From NCBI GenBank assembly GCA_037783545.1, contig JBBELK010000666.1, forward strand, positions 1,409,001 through 1,473,000: a stretch of DNA of 64,000 bases, given 5' to 3'. Under the pieces are notes generated by a model that did not search any database, was not told the origin of the DNA, and saw nothing but the letters and a program-made list of their open reading frames with translations. The position numbers and the translations under genes are program-made. The stretch comes from Henricia sp. BOLD:AAB3569. Its lineage: Eukaryota; Echinodermata; Asteroidea; Spinulosida; Echinasteridae. Each line of letters opens with the position of its first letter. Position 1 is the first letter of the stretch. Shown one piece after another: positions 22,301-34,800 of the stretch.

Positions 22301-23400
22301 CTTAAGGGCCTCTGATAATAACACCATTGAGCCCATCTCAATACCTCCTACCACTTTCAAACTAAGGGCCACTTCCGGTTTCGACCGGAAGTGAGCAAGG
22401 TCAAAGGTCACAAAAATATTTTTTAGATACCCCACCCTAGTCGAAGTGTAACACAAGTGACTTTGTCCAAATATCTTGCACCACTTTCAAATGGCAAGGC
22501 AAAATCTGTTTGACCAATAGGAAACGAGGTCCAAGGTCAAGGGGTGTGCGCATCTCAAAGACCCTTGTTAATCATCGTATATGGCGAAGGAATCAAGATC
22601 GTAGGTCAAACGGTTGATTTTGTATTGATTTTCCAATATTTCATCACGTAATCATCTTGTCGCTAGAGGGCGCTATTTCGTACGATGACGTCATCTCTTA
22701 TATTTTTGGAAAGCTTAAGGGCCTCTGATAATAACACCATTGACCCCATCTCAATACCTCCTACCACTTTCAAACTAAGGGCCACTTCCGGTTTCGACCG
22801 GAAGTAAGCAAGGTCAAAGGTCACCAACATATTTTTTAGATACCCCACACTAGTCGAAGTGTAACACAAGTGACTTTGTCCAAATATCTTGCACCACTTT
22901 CAAATGGCAAGGCAAAATCTGTTTGACCAATAGGAAACGAGGTCAAAGGTCAAGGCGTGTGCGCATCTTAAAGACTTTTGTTAGTCATCATATATGGCGA
23001 AGGAATCAAGATCGTAGGTCAAACGGTTGATTTTTTATTGATTTTTGAATATTTAATTTATTAAACTTCATGCGCCTTTAATCTGACACGTGATGACGTC
23101 ATCATTACGTCATTAGCACTGTGCACTAATTCACATAGTGACCAATGTCCATGTGAAGTTTGAAGTCAATCATCAATGTGTAAGTGTCCGAAATAGCGTC
23201 TGAAAAAAGTGGAAGAAGGAAAAGAATAAAAAAAAAAAAAAAAATCGTAACGAAAACAAAGGCTGTTCCGACCCGAATCGGAACAGCCAAAAATAAAAAA
23301 ATCGTAACGAAAACAAAGGCTGTTCCGACCCGAATCGGAACAGCCAACAATCGGAACGAAAACAAAGGCTGTTCCGCCCGTGTCAGAACAGCCAATAACG
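19320..23400. repeat. Complex nested tandem repeat block
   Basis: Three long units begin near 19329, 20405 and 21829 with ctgttcc-ttccttttta and end near 20390, 21815 and 23240 with gtctgaaaaaagtg-aagaa and a poly-A-rich tail. Inside, a sub-repeat starting aaagacctttgttagt recurs many times. Two sub-units of exactly 413 bp stand in tandem at about 22143-22968. Most sub-units end in tgatgacgtcatcatgacgt. It closes with three roughly 60-bp units at 23240-23395 holding the palindrome ctgttccgacccgaatcgga acag. No protein gene is seen. Confidence 0.8.
19968..20105. repeat. Fold-back element family B, copy 4, nested
   Basis: A complete palindrome sitting inside a unit of the 19.3-23.4 kb block, between aataggtc and aaagacctttg. 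It therefore inserted after that block began to amplify. Confidence 0.8.
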
Positions 23401-23618
23401 CAGTGCATAAAATGTTACTTAATGGTTAAAACGTTTTAGCATGCATTTCTACATATAATGTATGTAACAAAAAATATGGAAGGACGTTTATTACTGCACA
23501 CAAACACTGGAATTCATCAGCTGCTAAACGAAATGCTCTTAAAATAATATCAGGTGCTGCTCTAACGCCCAGTATGCATAAATATACACACAGAATTGGT
23601 ATGCTCTAGCAGTCGCTG

Positions 23619-23776
23619 TTAAGCGGGCCTCCCACTGTGCTTTTTTTGCCACGAATTTCCAACGATTAGGTACGATTGTGTATAGAGTCTATAGACAGTC
23701 TCAGGTAATCTCACTAAATCGTACCTAATTGTTGGAAATTCGTGGCAAAAATCGCACAGTGGAAGGCCCGCTTTAA
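23619..23776. repeat. Fold-back element family B, copy 5
   Basis: A complete palindrome, ttaagcgggcctcccactgt ... aggcccgctttaa, with a tctatagacagtct centre. Confidence 0.85.
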
Positions 23777-23810
23777 AGATAATTAAACATCAACAAAATA
23801 AAAAAAAGGG

Positions 23811-24202
23811 CAATGCATAGTTCCGAGATTGCCCAATTAACCCCGCCCCCTTGGATATTGTTGCTATGCCTCACACGCTATCATCAAAATGTCCACACAC
23901 ACTGCACAAACCAATGGGACTTTCAACGGAAAGCACAGATTCATTGGAGAAAACTCGAAGGTATTCATGTTTCAGGGTCAACAGTTATCTTAGAACACAC
24001 TGAGTAAAGGGCCAGTAATACAGCGATTTGCCCGGCCTTGAAACCAAAAATTTACCCCGAACACTACATACAACGTATGGGCAGAACATCGCGTGATGTT
24101 GGTTTGTGAGGCAATGCACTTTGACCTAGGTGGGCGCTGTCTGCTAGCCCTGTTGTGATTGGTCGGTGGGTTCGGTTGATTGACAGGTCGGAACTATGCA
24201 TT
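23811..24202. repeat. TIR element, family C, copy 2
   Basis: Ends aatgcatagttccga and tcggaactatgcatt. In the opposite internal orientation to copies 1 and 4 (the aacactgagt and ggaaagcacagattcattgg stretches are reversed relative to 14416). Confidence 0.85.
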
Positions 24203-24411
24203 CGAAATACAAACGGTGACCCATTCAACGGCAGTTACGTAGTCCAAGTCCAGTGGATTACTTCCACCAAAATCCACTGAACCAAAATTGAAATAAAATG
24301 TGAAAGTTTTGAATTATAATTTACAGAATAAAAGTCAGCCATGCTGAAGAAAAAACTACAAAAAAAAATAATTGGGATTACTATACTACTATACCCTTAA
24401 ACCAGGTACAA

Positions 24412-24467
24412 CATAGCAAAGGCATGGAGTTGCGTATTTCGTTTTGCTGATGAGCCTGTGCCTTTAA
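24412..24467. repeat. Family A fragment
   Basis: Only the right half remains: agcaaaggcatggagttgcg to gagcctgtgcctttaa. Confidence 0.6.
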
Positions 24468-24676
24468 GTCAGCTTTGCCTTCCGACTATAAAAATACAAT
24501 ATATTTCTCTGATGTAATGGTACTACATGTATATCACAATAGAAGAACACCATTATATGGAGTCCAGTGTGTTCATTACAGCTGCTTTCAACTCAACTAA
24601 ACACCTCAACAAAAGTAAGTTCCCCCTAAACAATTGCATTTTGCAATTGATGAAAAGTGTCAATTTCACCTTTAAA

Positions 24677-25048
24677 GGGGTGTTATGGCCGAGCGGTCTA
24701 GTGCGTCGAACTCAAGTTCCTGTGCCAGTACTAGAATGTGGGTTCGATTCCGGGCCGTGACGGGTTGTGGCACTTGTGCTCTTGAGCAAGGCACTTAATC
24801 ACACTTGTTCCATCCTTTGGAAGGGATGTAAAGCCGTTGGTCCGGTGTGTTAGGTAAGGTAACGCACTTTAAAGATCCCAGAGCATTTCTTCATGAAGAG
24901 AAGGGGAGGGATTCCCCGGTGCCTCTGGCCATATCTAATTCATCATGGGTTTCCTCACGCTTGCCGCGTGAGCGACAGTGCAATGGGCACTATTGAGGAA
25001 TCCTTGGTTTCAGTACCAGAAATAAATAATAATAATAATAATAATAAA
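24677..25048 (+). repeat. tRNA-derived SINE, full length (copy 1)
   Basis: The head carries an A box (tggccgagcgg) and a B box (ggttcgattcc). A body follows with gagcaaggcactta, gtaacgcactttaaagatcc and gggtttcctcacgc, then an (aat)n tail. Bodies at 48145 and 51017 match; minus-strand heads occur at 49754 and 52541. Confidence 0.85.
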
Positions 25049-25607
25049 GGGCTGTGACGTGCTAAACAACTTTGTGCCAAAGCTTTGCTTCATAATGACG
25101 GATTACTTGTTCAGCAAGACATACTATTGTTTGTTTGGATGTAAAATCAATAAAAGGTGGCCTTTTTCAACCTTGAATATTTCACTGCAATAAATCAGAC
25201 AGAGGGCGCTGTTTTGAGTGCATCACATAAAGAAGACAGAAGGGAAAAGTTAAGAAAAAACATAAGACTTCAAGTTGGACTTGTAGCAAATTGCTGCAGT
25301 TTCTACCCCCAGTTTTGTCATGGCTTACAGCAGGCAACATGTAAAACAAACTCAAACAGCCATGGATTACAAAAGTTTCAGGAAAATTGAGAAAAAAGTG
25401 GAATCTTTTGTGCACAGTTGAATATGATTTTCCTGTGTTTGCTTCTTGTGACATAGTGACCTTGGTCATGAATATGCATATTTTCATTAGCATAAAAAAC
25501 TAAAAACCTTTGTTTTAAACCCCAAAGCAAGCTCCAAATAGGATTTTTTTTTGTTTTAAAGCATAGATTTCATTGATAAAAATCCTAAATAAGGGGCCCT
25601 TTAAACG
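25046..25607. repeat. Dispersed element T, copy 2
   Basis: Aligns with 10867-11394 throughout (agagggcgctgtttt, gcaggcaacatgtaaaacaa, tttcattgataaaaa). It begins directly at the tail of the SINE. Confidence 0.75.
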
Positions 25608-26234
25608 CCGTTCAATCATGCATGACATAAGGTATGGACCCACCACTTGAAATGTGCATTCCATGCATTGTACTAATCATTCACACCAAGTTTCGTGTAA
25701 TTCCGAAATTTACTTTGAGAGATATAATCAATTATTTAGAGGGGAACTTACTTTTGTTGAGGTGTTTATAAATTGTTCCATTAAAACATAATAAACGCCT
25801 AAAATTACTGTAACAACATGGTTCGGTTACAATATGGGTCTTTTCCATAAATTAGTGGTCCTAAAGTGTGACATATTAGTGTCCCCTGTTACACCTCACA
25901 TGTACTATTGCCATACAAGAATCATTCAAATTACCTTTAACCCATTTGTTTTCATGAATTGTACTTCGTGTACTCGATCTTTGAGATAAAAAGCCTTTAA
26001 CGAATGTGTCCTGGATTAACAAAATACAAGATATCAGATTTTAGTCGATATAATTTGCAGTAAATTTTCTGCAGATGTTGTTTAGGTGGGTTTAAATCCT
26101 ATCTCACGCTAATCATGGTCATCTCGCTAGATGATTTATAAGGATATTTACAGCGAGACATATTTGAGAAAGATTACAAAGATAACATTAATTTTACTTA
26201 TATTTAAGAAATGTTTTGTACAACTTATCTTTAT
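25608..26234. other. Spacer, no gene seen
   Basis: AT-rich, with no recognised repeat or exon. Searched without success for the last AASS exon. Confidence 0.45.
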
Positions 26235-27205
26235 CTTAAAGAGGAAGAATCCCCCTTGACGAAAATCCAGCATTTAGGCTTTTTTCGATAGTCCAAACAT
26301 CCCTCTTGCCGACGTGGATTTTTAATATTTTTTAATTGTCGGTTTTAAGTGGATAAATTGCAAGCGAAAATGAGATTTTTGCGATTTCTGAAATGCTAAT
26401 TAGGTATTCATGATATGCGCGTGACCCCGTGACGCAATCCTGAGAAAGAGAAGTCAACACGATTGTTAGCTCCATACGTTTACACGCAAAAAACTTGGAA
26501 AACCGTCTCTGTTAGCTGGTATTTTTTGAAGAATTTTGTTGGTCCAAAAAGCCAGAGATATGCCCAGTAGCTGCGTGGTTGTATGTTTTACCAGACACTA
26601 TGAAAAAAAAAGAGCACAAAGATTTTCTTTTCTATTACCAAGAAAGAGAAAAATGAGTCGCTCATTCTAACTTGTACCGGCAGATGTTCAAACACGTGGC
26701 AACTGCGACCCGCATAGAACCGTTCTATGCTGTACACAGACCGCTGTGAATGCCGTTCGTTCCGTGACAAAACCACCCGTCGCAATGCACCAGTATTTAC
26801 TTCAAAAGAGCTTCATTGTGAGCCACAATTTCACCGTTTTTTCACAAAACAGGTAATAGTAGATTGTTGTCATATTACATGAAGTATTTTTCACGTTTGT
26901 ATTTTGAATTACAAGGACAAAACAGGCATGATAAACATTCACTGAGTGTATTTTCCATTTAATACTGCACAGGCCGTTTTGTATGTTTCTCAGGATGACC
27001 TTAAAAACCCTGTTGATAAACAAACCAAGTGACCTCGAGCGTTTCAGAATTTCGGGTAAAGAGGGTCGGAACTGCTTTACGTTTTAAGCAAAAGCCTGTC
27101 GATTTTTTGTAAAAAACAAGTTGTGATGGTGTTGTAGACACATACACCTCCATGATAAACAGAAAAACTAAACAAATGTGGAAGGGGGGATTCTAGCTGT
27201 TTAAG
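26235..27205. repeat. Possible TIR element, about 1 kb
   Basis: cttaaagaggaagaatcccc at one end and ggggggattctagctgttta ag at the other are imperfect inverse complements. No transposase seen inside. Confidence 0.45.
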
Positions 27206-27254
27206 AAGAGGCGAAAACAGACTAAGCAGTCAAAAATAGCTTAGTCCGTTTGGA

Positions 27255-27500
27255 AGAATCAGGTTGGCATAGTGCTTCTTGACTCGCCTTCCAGCTCTGT
27301 GGCCCTGGTTCGAATCCCGTATGGGTCAATATGTGGATTTAGTTCTCAATCCCTGCTTGATTCAGTGGGTTTTCCCTAGATACAGAATTGTGTAGGGGTT
27401 TTCCTCCCACCTCTAAAACTGAGCATTCCTTTATCGTCTTCTCTTCACAGGTTTATTCAGGCTTATGAACTACAGGAATCCTTGGTTTCAATAGAATAAC
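27255..27500 (+). repeat. SINE-like repeat
   Basis: B-box-like ggttcgaatcc near the start. It shares ctcaatccctgcttgattca and gtgggttttccctag with 7740-7800, and ends like the main SINE family (aggaatccttggtttca). Confidence 0.5.
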
Positions 27501-27535
27501 TAATATTAACCACCATACTGACCTATGCTGAAAAA

Positions 27536-28550
27536 ATGACATTTTCTTTAAGCTGCCTTCATGTCCAGATCACTATTTTGACCCCCTATTTTGTTATGGG
27601 TGTTGGGACTTTGATACCATATCATTTATCATATTTTTCTCACTATCATTCTGAAATTTCGCATTCTCAATCCGTATATTTTCAAGGATATCGACAAAAA
27701 ACCACTAATTTATCCGGTTCCATAAAGCAGTGCAATGATTCCACATCCAAAGGATTGCAAATTTGCTGTTTTCTTCCTATAGACAGTATTTTGGGGAGGT
27801 ATTTTATGGTTCTTAGGTTAAAACACGCTCCTTTACGTAATCTGACCTTGTGGCTGTGTGGTGCTAATAGCATGCTCAGTGGTGAAGTGTACGTTTTGTT
27901 GCTCTTATATCTTCAGCTTTCAGTCGATTCAAGATTGGATGATACACATCCTTGGAGAATGGAAGAACCACGCCTTTCTGAACAATTTCACCTTAAAAAA
28001 AACAAGACAAAATTTCCATTTTTGTTTAGAATCTTCACTATTTTGAACCATAATTGTCATTTCTTACATTTTCACAAAAGCAATTCGCTCATTGCGTTGA
28101 ATGACCATATATAGAACCTTTGCATGAGCGGCCATGACGGGGGGCAGTCACATTGTCATCGTGTCATACCTGAGTAGTCACTTTGTGGATCTATTGTCAC
28201 ATCATTTAAATAGGAAAACCTGCCCCCTGTCACCCCTCCCCCATTTTTCCCCATGGGTGCTGAGATTTTATTACTATATGATTTGTAATACTTTTCTCAT
28301 TTTTATACTTAATTTTTACGCTCCCAATCCACATATTTCCAAGGATAAGGTCAGAAAATGACAGATGTTTTGTAAACTAATTTATTCAGTTATGTAAAAA
28401 GCAGTGCAGAGATTACACCAACTTTTTTGCCTCCACATACAAATTTGAAATTGCAAATTTCCTGGGTTTTTTTTCTCATTGATAGTGTTTTGGGAAGATA
28501 TTTTATATTATTGTTAGGTTAGAACAAATTCCATTTTTGTAGAAAAATTT
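27536..28550. repeat. Two diverged tandem copies of an AT-rich repeat
   Basis: Halves at about 27580-27835 and 28235-28530 align (gggtg-tgagatttt, gcagtgca-gatt, ttttggg-agatatttta). The 192-residue frame across the first half has no recognisable motif and I treat it as chance. Confidence 0.5.
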
Positions 28551-28644
28551 GGCCACGCTCCGTTAATGCTTCCTACGTGACGTGTTTTCAACATAAGAAT
28601 GGGTAAACTGTCTAAGGTATTTATGAATGATAACTTAGACTCAC

Positions 28645-28821
28645 CATTTAAGATCATCTTAGCTGCAATAGCTGTTGGGTATCCCACTGTCTTTGCCATA
28701 GCCGATTTGCCATAAGCATCTCCGTACACCGTTAAGCTTATCTCCTCCATACTGGTGAGTTTACTGGGCCATTCCACACCGACGCGATGCTTCATGATAA
28801 CCACGTCACGTTCACCGTTCT
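28645..28821 (-). CDS. AASS: AASS exon n: penultimate coding exon, source of the 158-bp array
   Basis: Encodes [20 protein letters not shown] and on to [20 protein letters not shown], the near-C-terminal SDH segment. Acceptor tgtctttacag|AGAACG, donor AATG|GTGAGT; it needs a final exon starting in phase 1. It is the only copy with the full exon and a donor. All other copies in the array stop matching after GGCAAATCnGCTAT. Confidence 0.97.
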
Positions 28822-31800
28822 CTGTAAAGACATTGATGTAATGGTATCATTAGCTATAGCTGATTTGCCATAAGCATCTCCATACACCGTTAAGCTGATC
28901 TCCTCCATAATGGTGAGTTTACTGGGCCATTCCACACCGACGCGATGCTTCATGATAACCACGTCACGTTCACCGTTCTCTGTAAAGACATTGATATAAT
29001 GGTATCATTAGCTATAGCCGATTTGCCATAAGCATCTCCATACACCGTTAAGCTGATCTCGTCCATAATGGTGAGTTTACTGGGCCATTCCACACCGATA
29101 CGATGCTTCATGATAACCACGTCACGTTCACCGTTCTCTGTAAAGACATTGATATAATGGTATCATTAGCTATAGCTGATTTGCCATAAGCATCTCCATA
29201 CACCGTTAAGCTGATCTCGTCCATAATGGTGAGTTTACTGGGCCATTCCACACCGATACGATGCTTCATGATAACCACGTCACGTTCACCGTTCTCTGTA
29301 AAGACATTGATATAATGGCTTCATTAGCTATAGATGATTTGCCATAAGCATCTCCATACACCGTTAAGCTCATCTCCTCCATACTGGTGAGTTTACTGGG
29401 CCATTCCACACCGATACGATGCTTCATGATAACGACGTCACGTTCACCGTTCTCTGTAAAGACATTGATGTAATGGTATCATTAGCTATAGCTGATTTGC
29501 CATAAGCATCTCCATACACCGTTAAGCTGATCTCCTCCATAATGGTGAGTTTACTGGGCCATTCCACACCGATACGATGCTTCATGATAACGACGTCACG
29601 TTCACCGTTCTCTGTAAAGACATTGATGTAATGGTATCATTAGCTATAGCCGATTTGCCATAAGCATCTCCATACACCGTTAAGCTGATCTCGTCCATAA
29701 TGGTGAGTTTACTGGGCCATTCCACACCGATACGATGCTTCATGATAACCACGTCACGTTCACCGTTCTCTGTAAAGACATTGATATAATGGCTTCATTA
29801 GCTATAGCTGATTTGCCATAAGCATCTCCATACACCGTTAAGCTTATCTCCTCCATACTGGTGAGTTTACTGGGCCATTCCACACCGACGCGATGCTTCA
29901 TGATAACCACGTCACGTTCACCGTTCTCTGTAAAGACATTGATATAATGGTATCATTAGCTATAGCCGATTTGCCATAAGCATCTCCATACACCGTTAAG
30001 CTAATCTCCTCCATAATGGTGAGTTTACTGGGCCATTCCACACCGATACGATGCTTCATGATAACCACGTCACGTTCACCGTTCTCTGTAAAGACATTGA
30101 TATAATGGTATCATTAGCTATAGCCGATTTGCCATAAGCATCTCCATACACCGTTAAGCTGATCTCCTCCATACTGGTGAGTTTACTGGGCCATTCCACA
30201 CCGACGCGATGCTTCATGATAACGACGTCACGTTCACCGTTCTCTGTAAAGACATTGATATAATGGTATCATTAGCTATAGCCGATTTGCCATAAGCATC
30301 TCCATACACCGTTAAGCTAATCTCCTCCATAATGGTGAGTTTACTGGGCCATTCCAAACCGACGCGATGCTTCATGATAACCACGTCACGTTCACCGTTC
30401 TCTGTAAAGACATTGATATAATGGTTTCATTAGCTATAGCCGATTTGCCATAAGCATCTCCATACACTGTTAAGCTAATCTCCTCCATACTGGTGAGTTT
30501 ACTGGGCCATTCCACACCGATACGATGCTTCATGATGACCACGTCACGTTCACCGTTCTCTGTAAAGACATTGATATAATGGTATCATTAGCTATAGCTG
30601 ATTTGCCATCAGCATCTCCGTACACCGTTATGCTCATCTCCTCCTTATTGGTGAGTTTACTGGGCCATTCCACACCGATACGATGCTTCATGATAACGAC
30701 GTCACGTTCACCGTTCTCTGTAAAGACATTGATGTAATGGTATCATTAGCTATAGCCGATTTGCCATAAGCATCTCCATACACCGTTAAGCTGATCTCCT
30801 CCATAATGGTGAGTTTACTGGGCCATTCCACACCGACGCGATGCTTCATGATAACGACGTCACGTTCACCGTTCTCTGTAAAGACATTGATGTAATGGTA
30901 TCATTAGCTATAGCCGATTTGCCATAAGCATCTCCATACACCGTTAAGCTGATCTCCTCCATAATGGTGAGTTTACTGGGCCATTCCACACCGATACGAT
31001 GCTTCATGATAACGACGTCACGTTCACCGTTCTCTGTAAAGACATTGATGTAATGGTATCATTAGCTATAGCTGATTTGCCATAAGCATCTCCATACACC
31101 GTTAAGCTGATCTCCTCCATAATGGTGAGTTTACTGGGCCATTCCACACCGATACGATGCTTCATGATAACGACGTCACGTTCACCGTTCTCTGTAAAGA
31201 CATTGATGTAATGGTATCATTAGCTATAGCTGATTTGCCATAAGCATCTCCATACACCGTTAAGCTGATCTCCTCCATAATGGTGAGTTTACTGGGCCAT
31301 TCCACACCGATACGATGCTTCATGATAACGACGTCACGTTCACCGTTCTCTGTAAAGACATTGATATAATGGTTTCATTAGCTATAGCTGATTTGCCATA
31401 AGCATCTCCATACACCGTTAAGCTGATCTCCTCCATAATGGTGAGTTTACTGGGCCATTCCACACCGATACGATGCTTCATGATAACGACGTCACGTTCA
31501 CCGTTCTCTGTAAAGACATTGATGTAATGGTATCATTAGCTATAGCCGATTTGCCATAAGCATCTCCATACACCGTTAAGCTGATCTCCTCCATAATGGT
31601 GAGTTTACTGGGCCATTCCACACCGATACGATGCTTCATGATAACGACGTCACGTTCACCGTTCTCTGTAAAGACATTGATATAATGGTATCATTAGCTA
31701 TAGCTGATTTGCCATAAGCATCTCCATACACCGTTAAGCTGATCTCCTCCATAATGGTGAGTTTACTGGGCCATTCCACACCGATACGATGCTTCATGAT

Positions 31801-34800
31801 AACGACGTCACGTTCACCGTCCTCTGTAAAGACATTGATATAATGGTATCATTAGCTATAGCTGATTTGTCATAAGCATCTCCATACACCGTTAAGCTGA
31901 TCTCCTCCTTATTGGTGAGTTTACTGGGCCATTCCACACCGATACGATGCTTCATGATAACCACGTCACGTTCACCGTTCTCTGTAAAGACATTGATGTA
32001 ATGGTATCATTAGCTATAGCTGATTTGCCATAAGCATCTCCATACACCGTTAAGCTGATCTCCTCCATACTGGTGAGTTTACTGGGCCATTCCACACCGA
32101 TACGATGCTTCATGATGACCACGTCACGTTCACCGTTCTCTGTAAAGACATTGATATAATGGTATCATTAGCTATAGCTGATTTGCCATCAGCATCTCCG
32201 TACACCGTTATGCTCATCTCCTCCTTATTGGTGAGTTTACTGGGCCATTCCACACCGATACGATGCTTCATGATAACGACGTCACGTTCACCGTTCTCTG
32301 TAAAGACATTGATGTAATGGTATCATTAGCTATAGCCGATTTGCCATAAGCATCTCCATACACCGTTAAGCTGATCTCCTCCATAATGGTGAGTTTACTG
32401 GGCCATTCCACACCGACGCGATGCTTCATGATAACCACGTCACGTTCACCGTTCTCTGTAAAGACATTGATATAATGGTTTCATTAGCTATAGCTGATTT
32501 GCCATAAGCATCTCCATACACCGTTAAGCTGATCTCCTCCATAATGGTGAGTTTACTGGGCCATTCCACACCGATACGATGCTTCATGATAACGACGTCA
32601 CGTTCACCGTTCTCTGTAAAGACATTGATGTAATGGTATCATTAGCTATAGCCGATTTGCCATAAGCATCTTCATACACCGTTAAGCTGATCTCCTCCAT
32701 AATGGTGAGTTTACTGGGCCATTCCACACCGATACGATGCTTCATGATAACGACGTCACGTTCACCGTTCTCTGTAAAGACATTGATGTAATGGTATCAT
32801 TAGCTATAGCCGATTTGCCATAAGCATCTCCATACACCGTTAAGCTGATCTCCTCCATAATGGTGAGTTTACTGGGCCATTCCACACCGATACGATGCTT
32901 CATGATAACGACGTCACGTTCACCGTTCTCTGTAAAGACATTGATGTAATGGTATCATTAGCTATAGCCGATTTGCCATAAGCATCTCCATACACCGTTA
33001 AGCTGATCTCCTCCATAATGGTGAGTTTACTGGGCCATTCCACACCGATACGATGCTTCATGATAACGACGTCACGTTCACCGTTCTCTGTAAAGACATT
33101 GATGTAATGGTATCATTAGCTATAGCCGATTTGCCATAAGCATCTCCATACACCGTTAAGCTGATCTCCTCCATAATGGTGAGTTTACTGGGCCATTCCA
33201 CACCGATACGATGCTTCATGATAACGACGTCACGTTCACCGTTCTCTGTAAAGACATTGATGTAATGGTATCATTAGCTATAGCCGATTTGCCATAAGCA
33301 TCTCCATACACCGTTAAGCTGATCTCCTCCATAATGGTGAGTTTACTGGGCCATTCCACACCGATACGATGCTTCATGATAACGACGTCACGTTCACCGT
33401 TCTCTGTAAAGACATTGATGTAATGGTATCATTAGCTATAGCCGATTTGCCATAAGCATCTCCATACACCGTTAAGCTGATCTCCTCCATAATGGTGAGT
33501 TTACTGGGCCATTCCACACCGATACGATGCTTCATGATAACAACGTCACGTTCACCGTTCTCTGTAAAGACATTGATGTAATGGTATCATTAGCTATAGC
33601 CGATTTGCCATAAGCATCTCCATACACCGTTAAGCTGATCTCCTCCATAATGGTGAGTTTACTGGGCCATTCCACACCGATACGATGCTTCATGATAACG
33701 ACGTCACGTTCACCGTTCTCTGTAAAGACATTGATATAATGGTATCATTAGCTATAGCCGATTTGCCATAAGCATCTCCATACACCGTTAAGCTGATCTC
33801 CTCCATACTGGTGAGTTTACTGGGCCATTCCACACCGATACGATGCTTCATGATGACCACGTCACGTTCACCGTTCTCTGTAAAGACATTGATATAATGG
33901 TATCATTAGCTATAGCTGATTTGTCATAAGCATCTCCATACACCGTTAAGCTGATCTCCTCCATACTGGTGAGTTTACTGGGCCATTCCACACCGACGCG
34001 ATGCTTCATGATAACCACGTCACGTTCACCGTTCTCTGTAAAGACATTGATATAATGGTATCATTAGCTATAGCCGATTTGCCATAAGCATCTCCATACA
34101 CCGTTAAGCTGATCTCCTCCATACTGGTGAGTTTACTGGGCCATTCCACACCGATACGATGCTTCATGATAACCACGTCACGTTCACCGTTCTCTGTAAA
34201 GACATTGATATAATGGTATCATTAGCTATAGCCGATTTGCCATAAGCATCTCCATACACCGTTAAGCTGATCTCCTCCATACTGGTGAGTTTACTGGGCC
34301 ATTCCACACCGACGCGATGCTTCATGATGACCACGTCACGTTCACCGTTCTCTGTAAAGACATTGATATAATGGTATCATTAGCTATAGCTGGTTTGCCA
34401 TAAGCATCTCCATACACCGTTAAGCTGATCTCCTCCATACTGGTGAGTTTACTGGGCCATTCCACACCGACGCGATGCTTCATGATAACCACGTCACGTT
34501 CACCGTTCTCTGTAAAGACATTGATATAATGGTTTCATTAGCTATAGATGATTTGCCATCAGCATCTCCATACACTGTTAAGCTCATCTCCTCCATACTG
34601 GTGAGTTTACTGGGCCATTCCACACCGACGCGATGCTTCATGATAACCACGTCACGTTCACCGTTCTCTGTAAAGACATTGATATAATGGTTTCATTAGC
34701 TATAGCTGGTTTGCCATAAGCATCTCCATACACCGTTAAGCTGATCTCCTCCATACTGGTGAGTTTACTGGGCCATTCCACACCGACGCGATGCTTCATG

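Noticed and set aside
22250-22869. Two near-identical 68-residue frames 413 bp apart
   Set aside because: They result from the 413-bp tandem duplication in the spacer repeat block.
19320-23400. Helitron with CTAG end and hairpin
   Set aside because: ctag occurs near unit ends, but the hairpin follows it instead of preceding it, and no TC start or conserved terminal context is clear.
27536-28114. 192-residue plus-strand open frame
   Set aside because: Falls in a diverged tandem repeat and contains no recognisable domain or conserved pattern.
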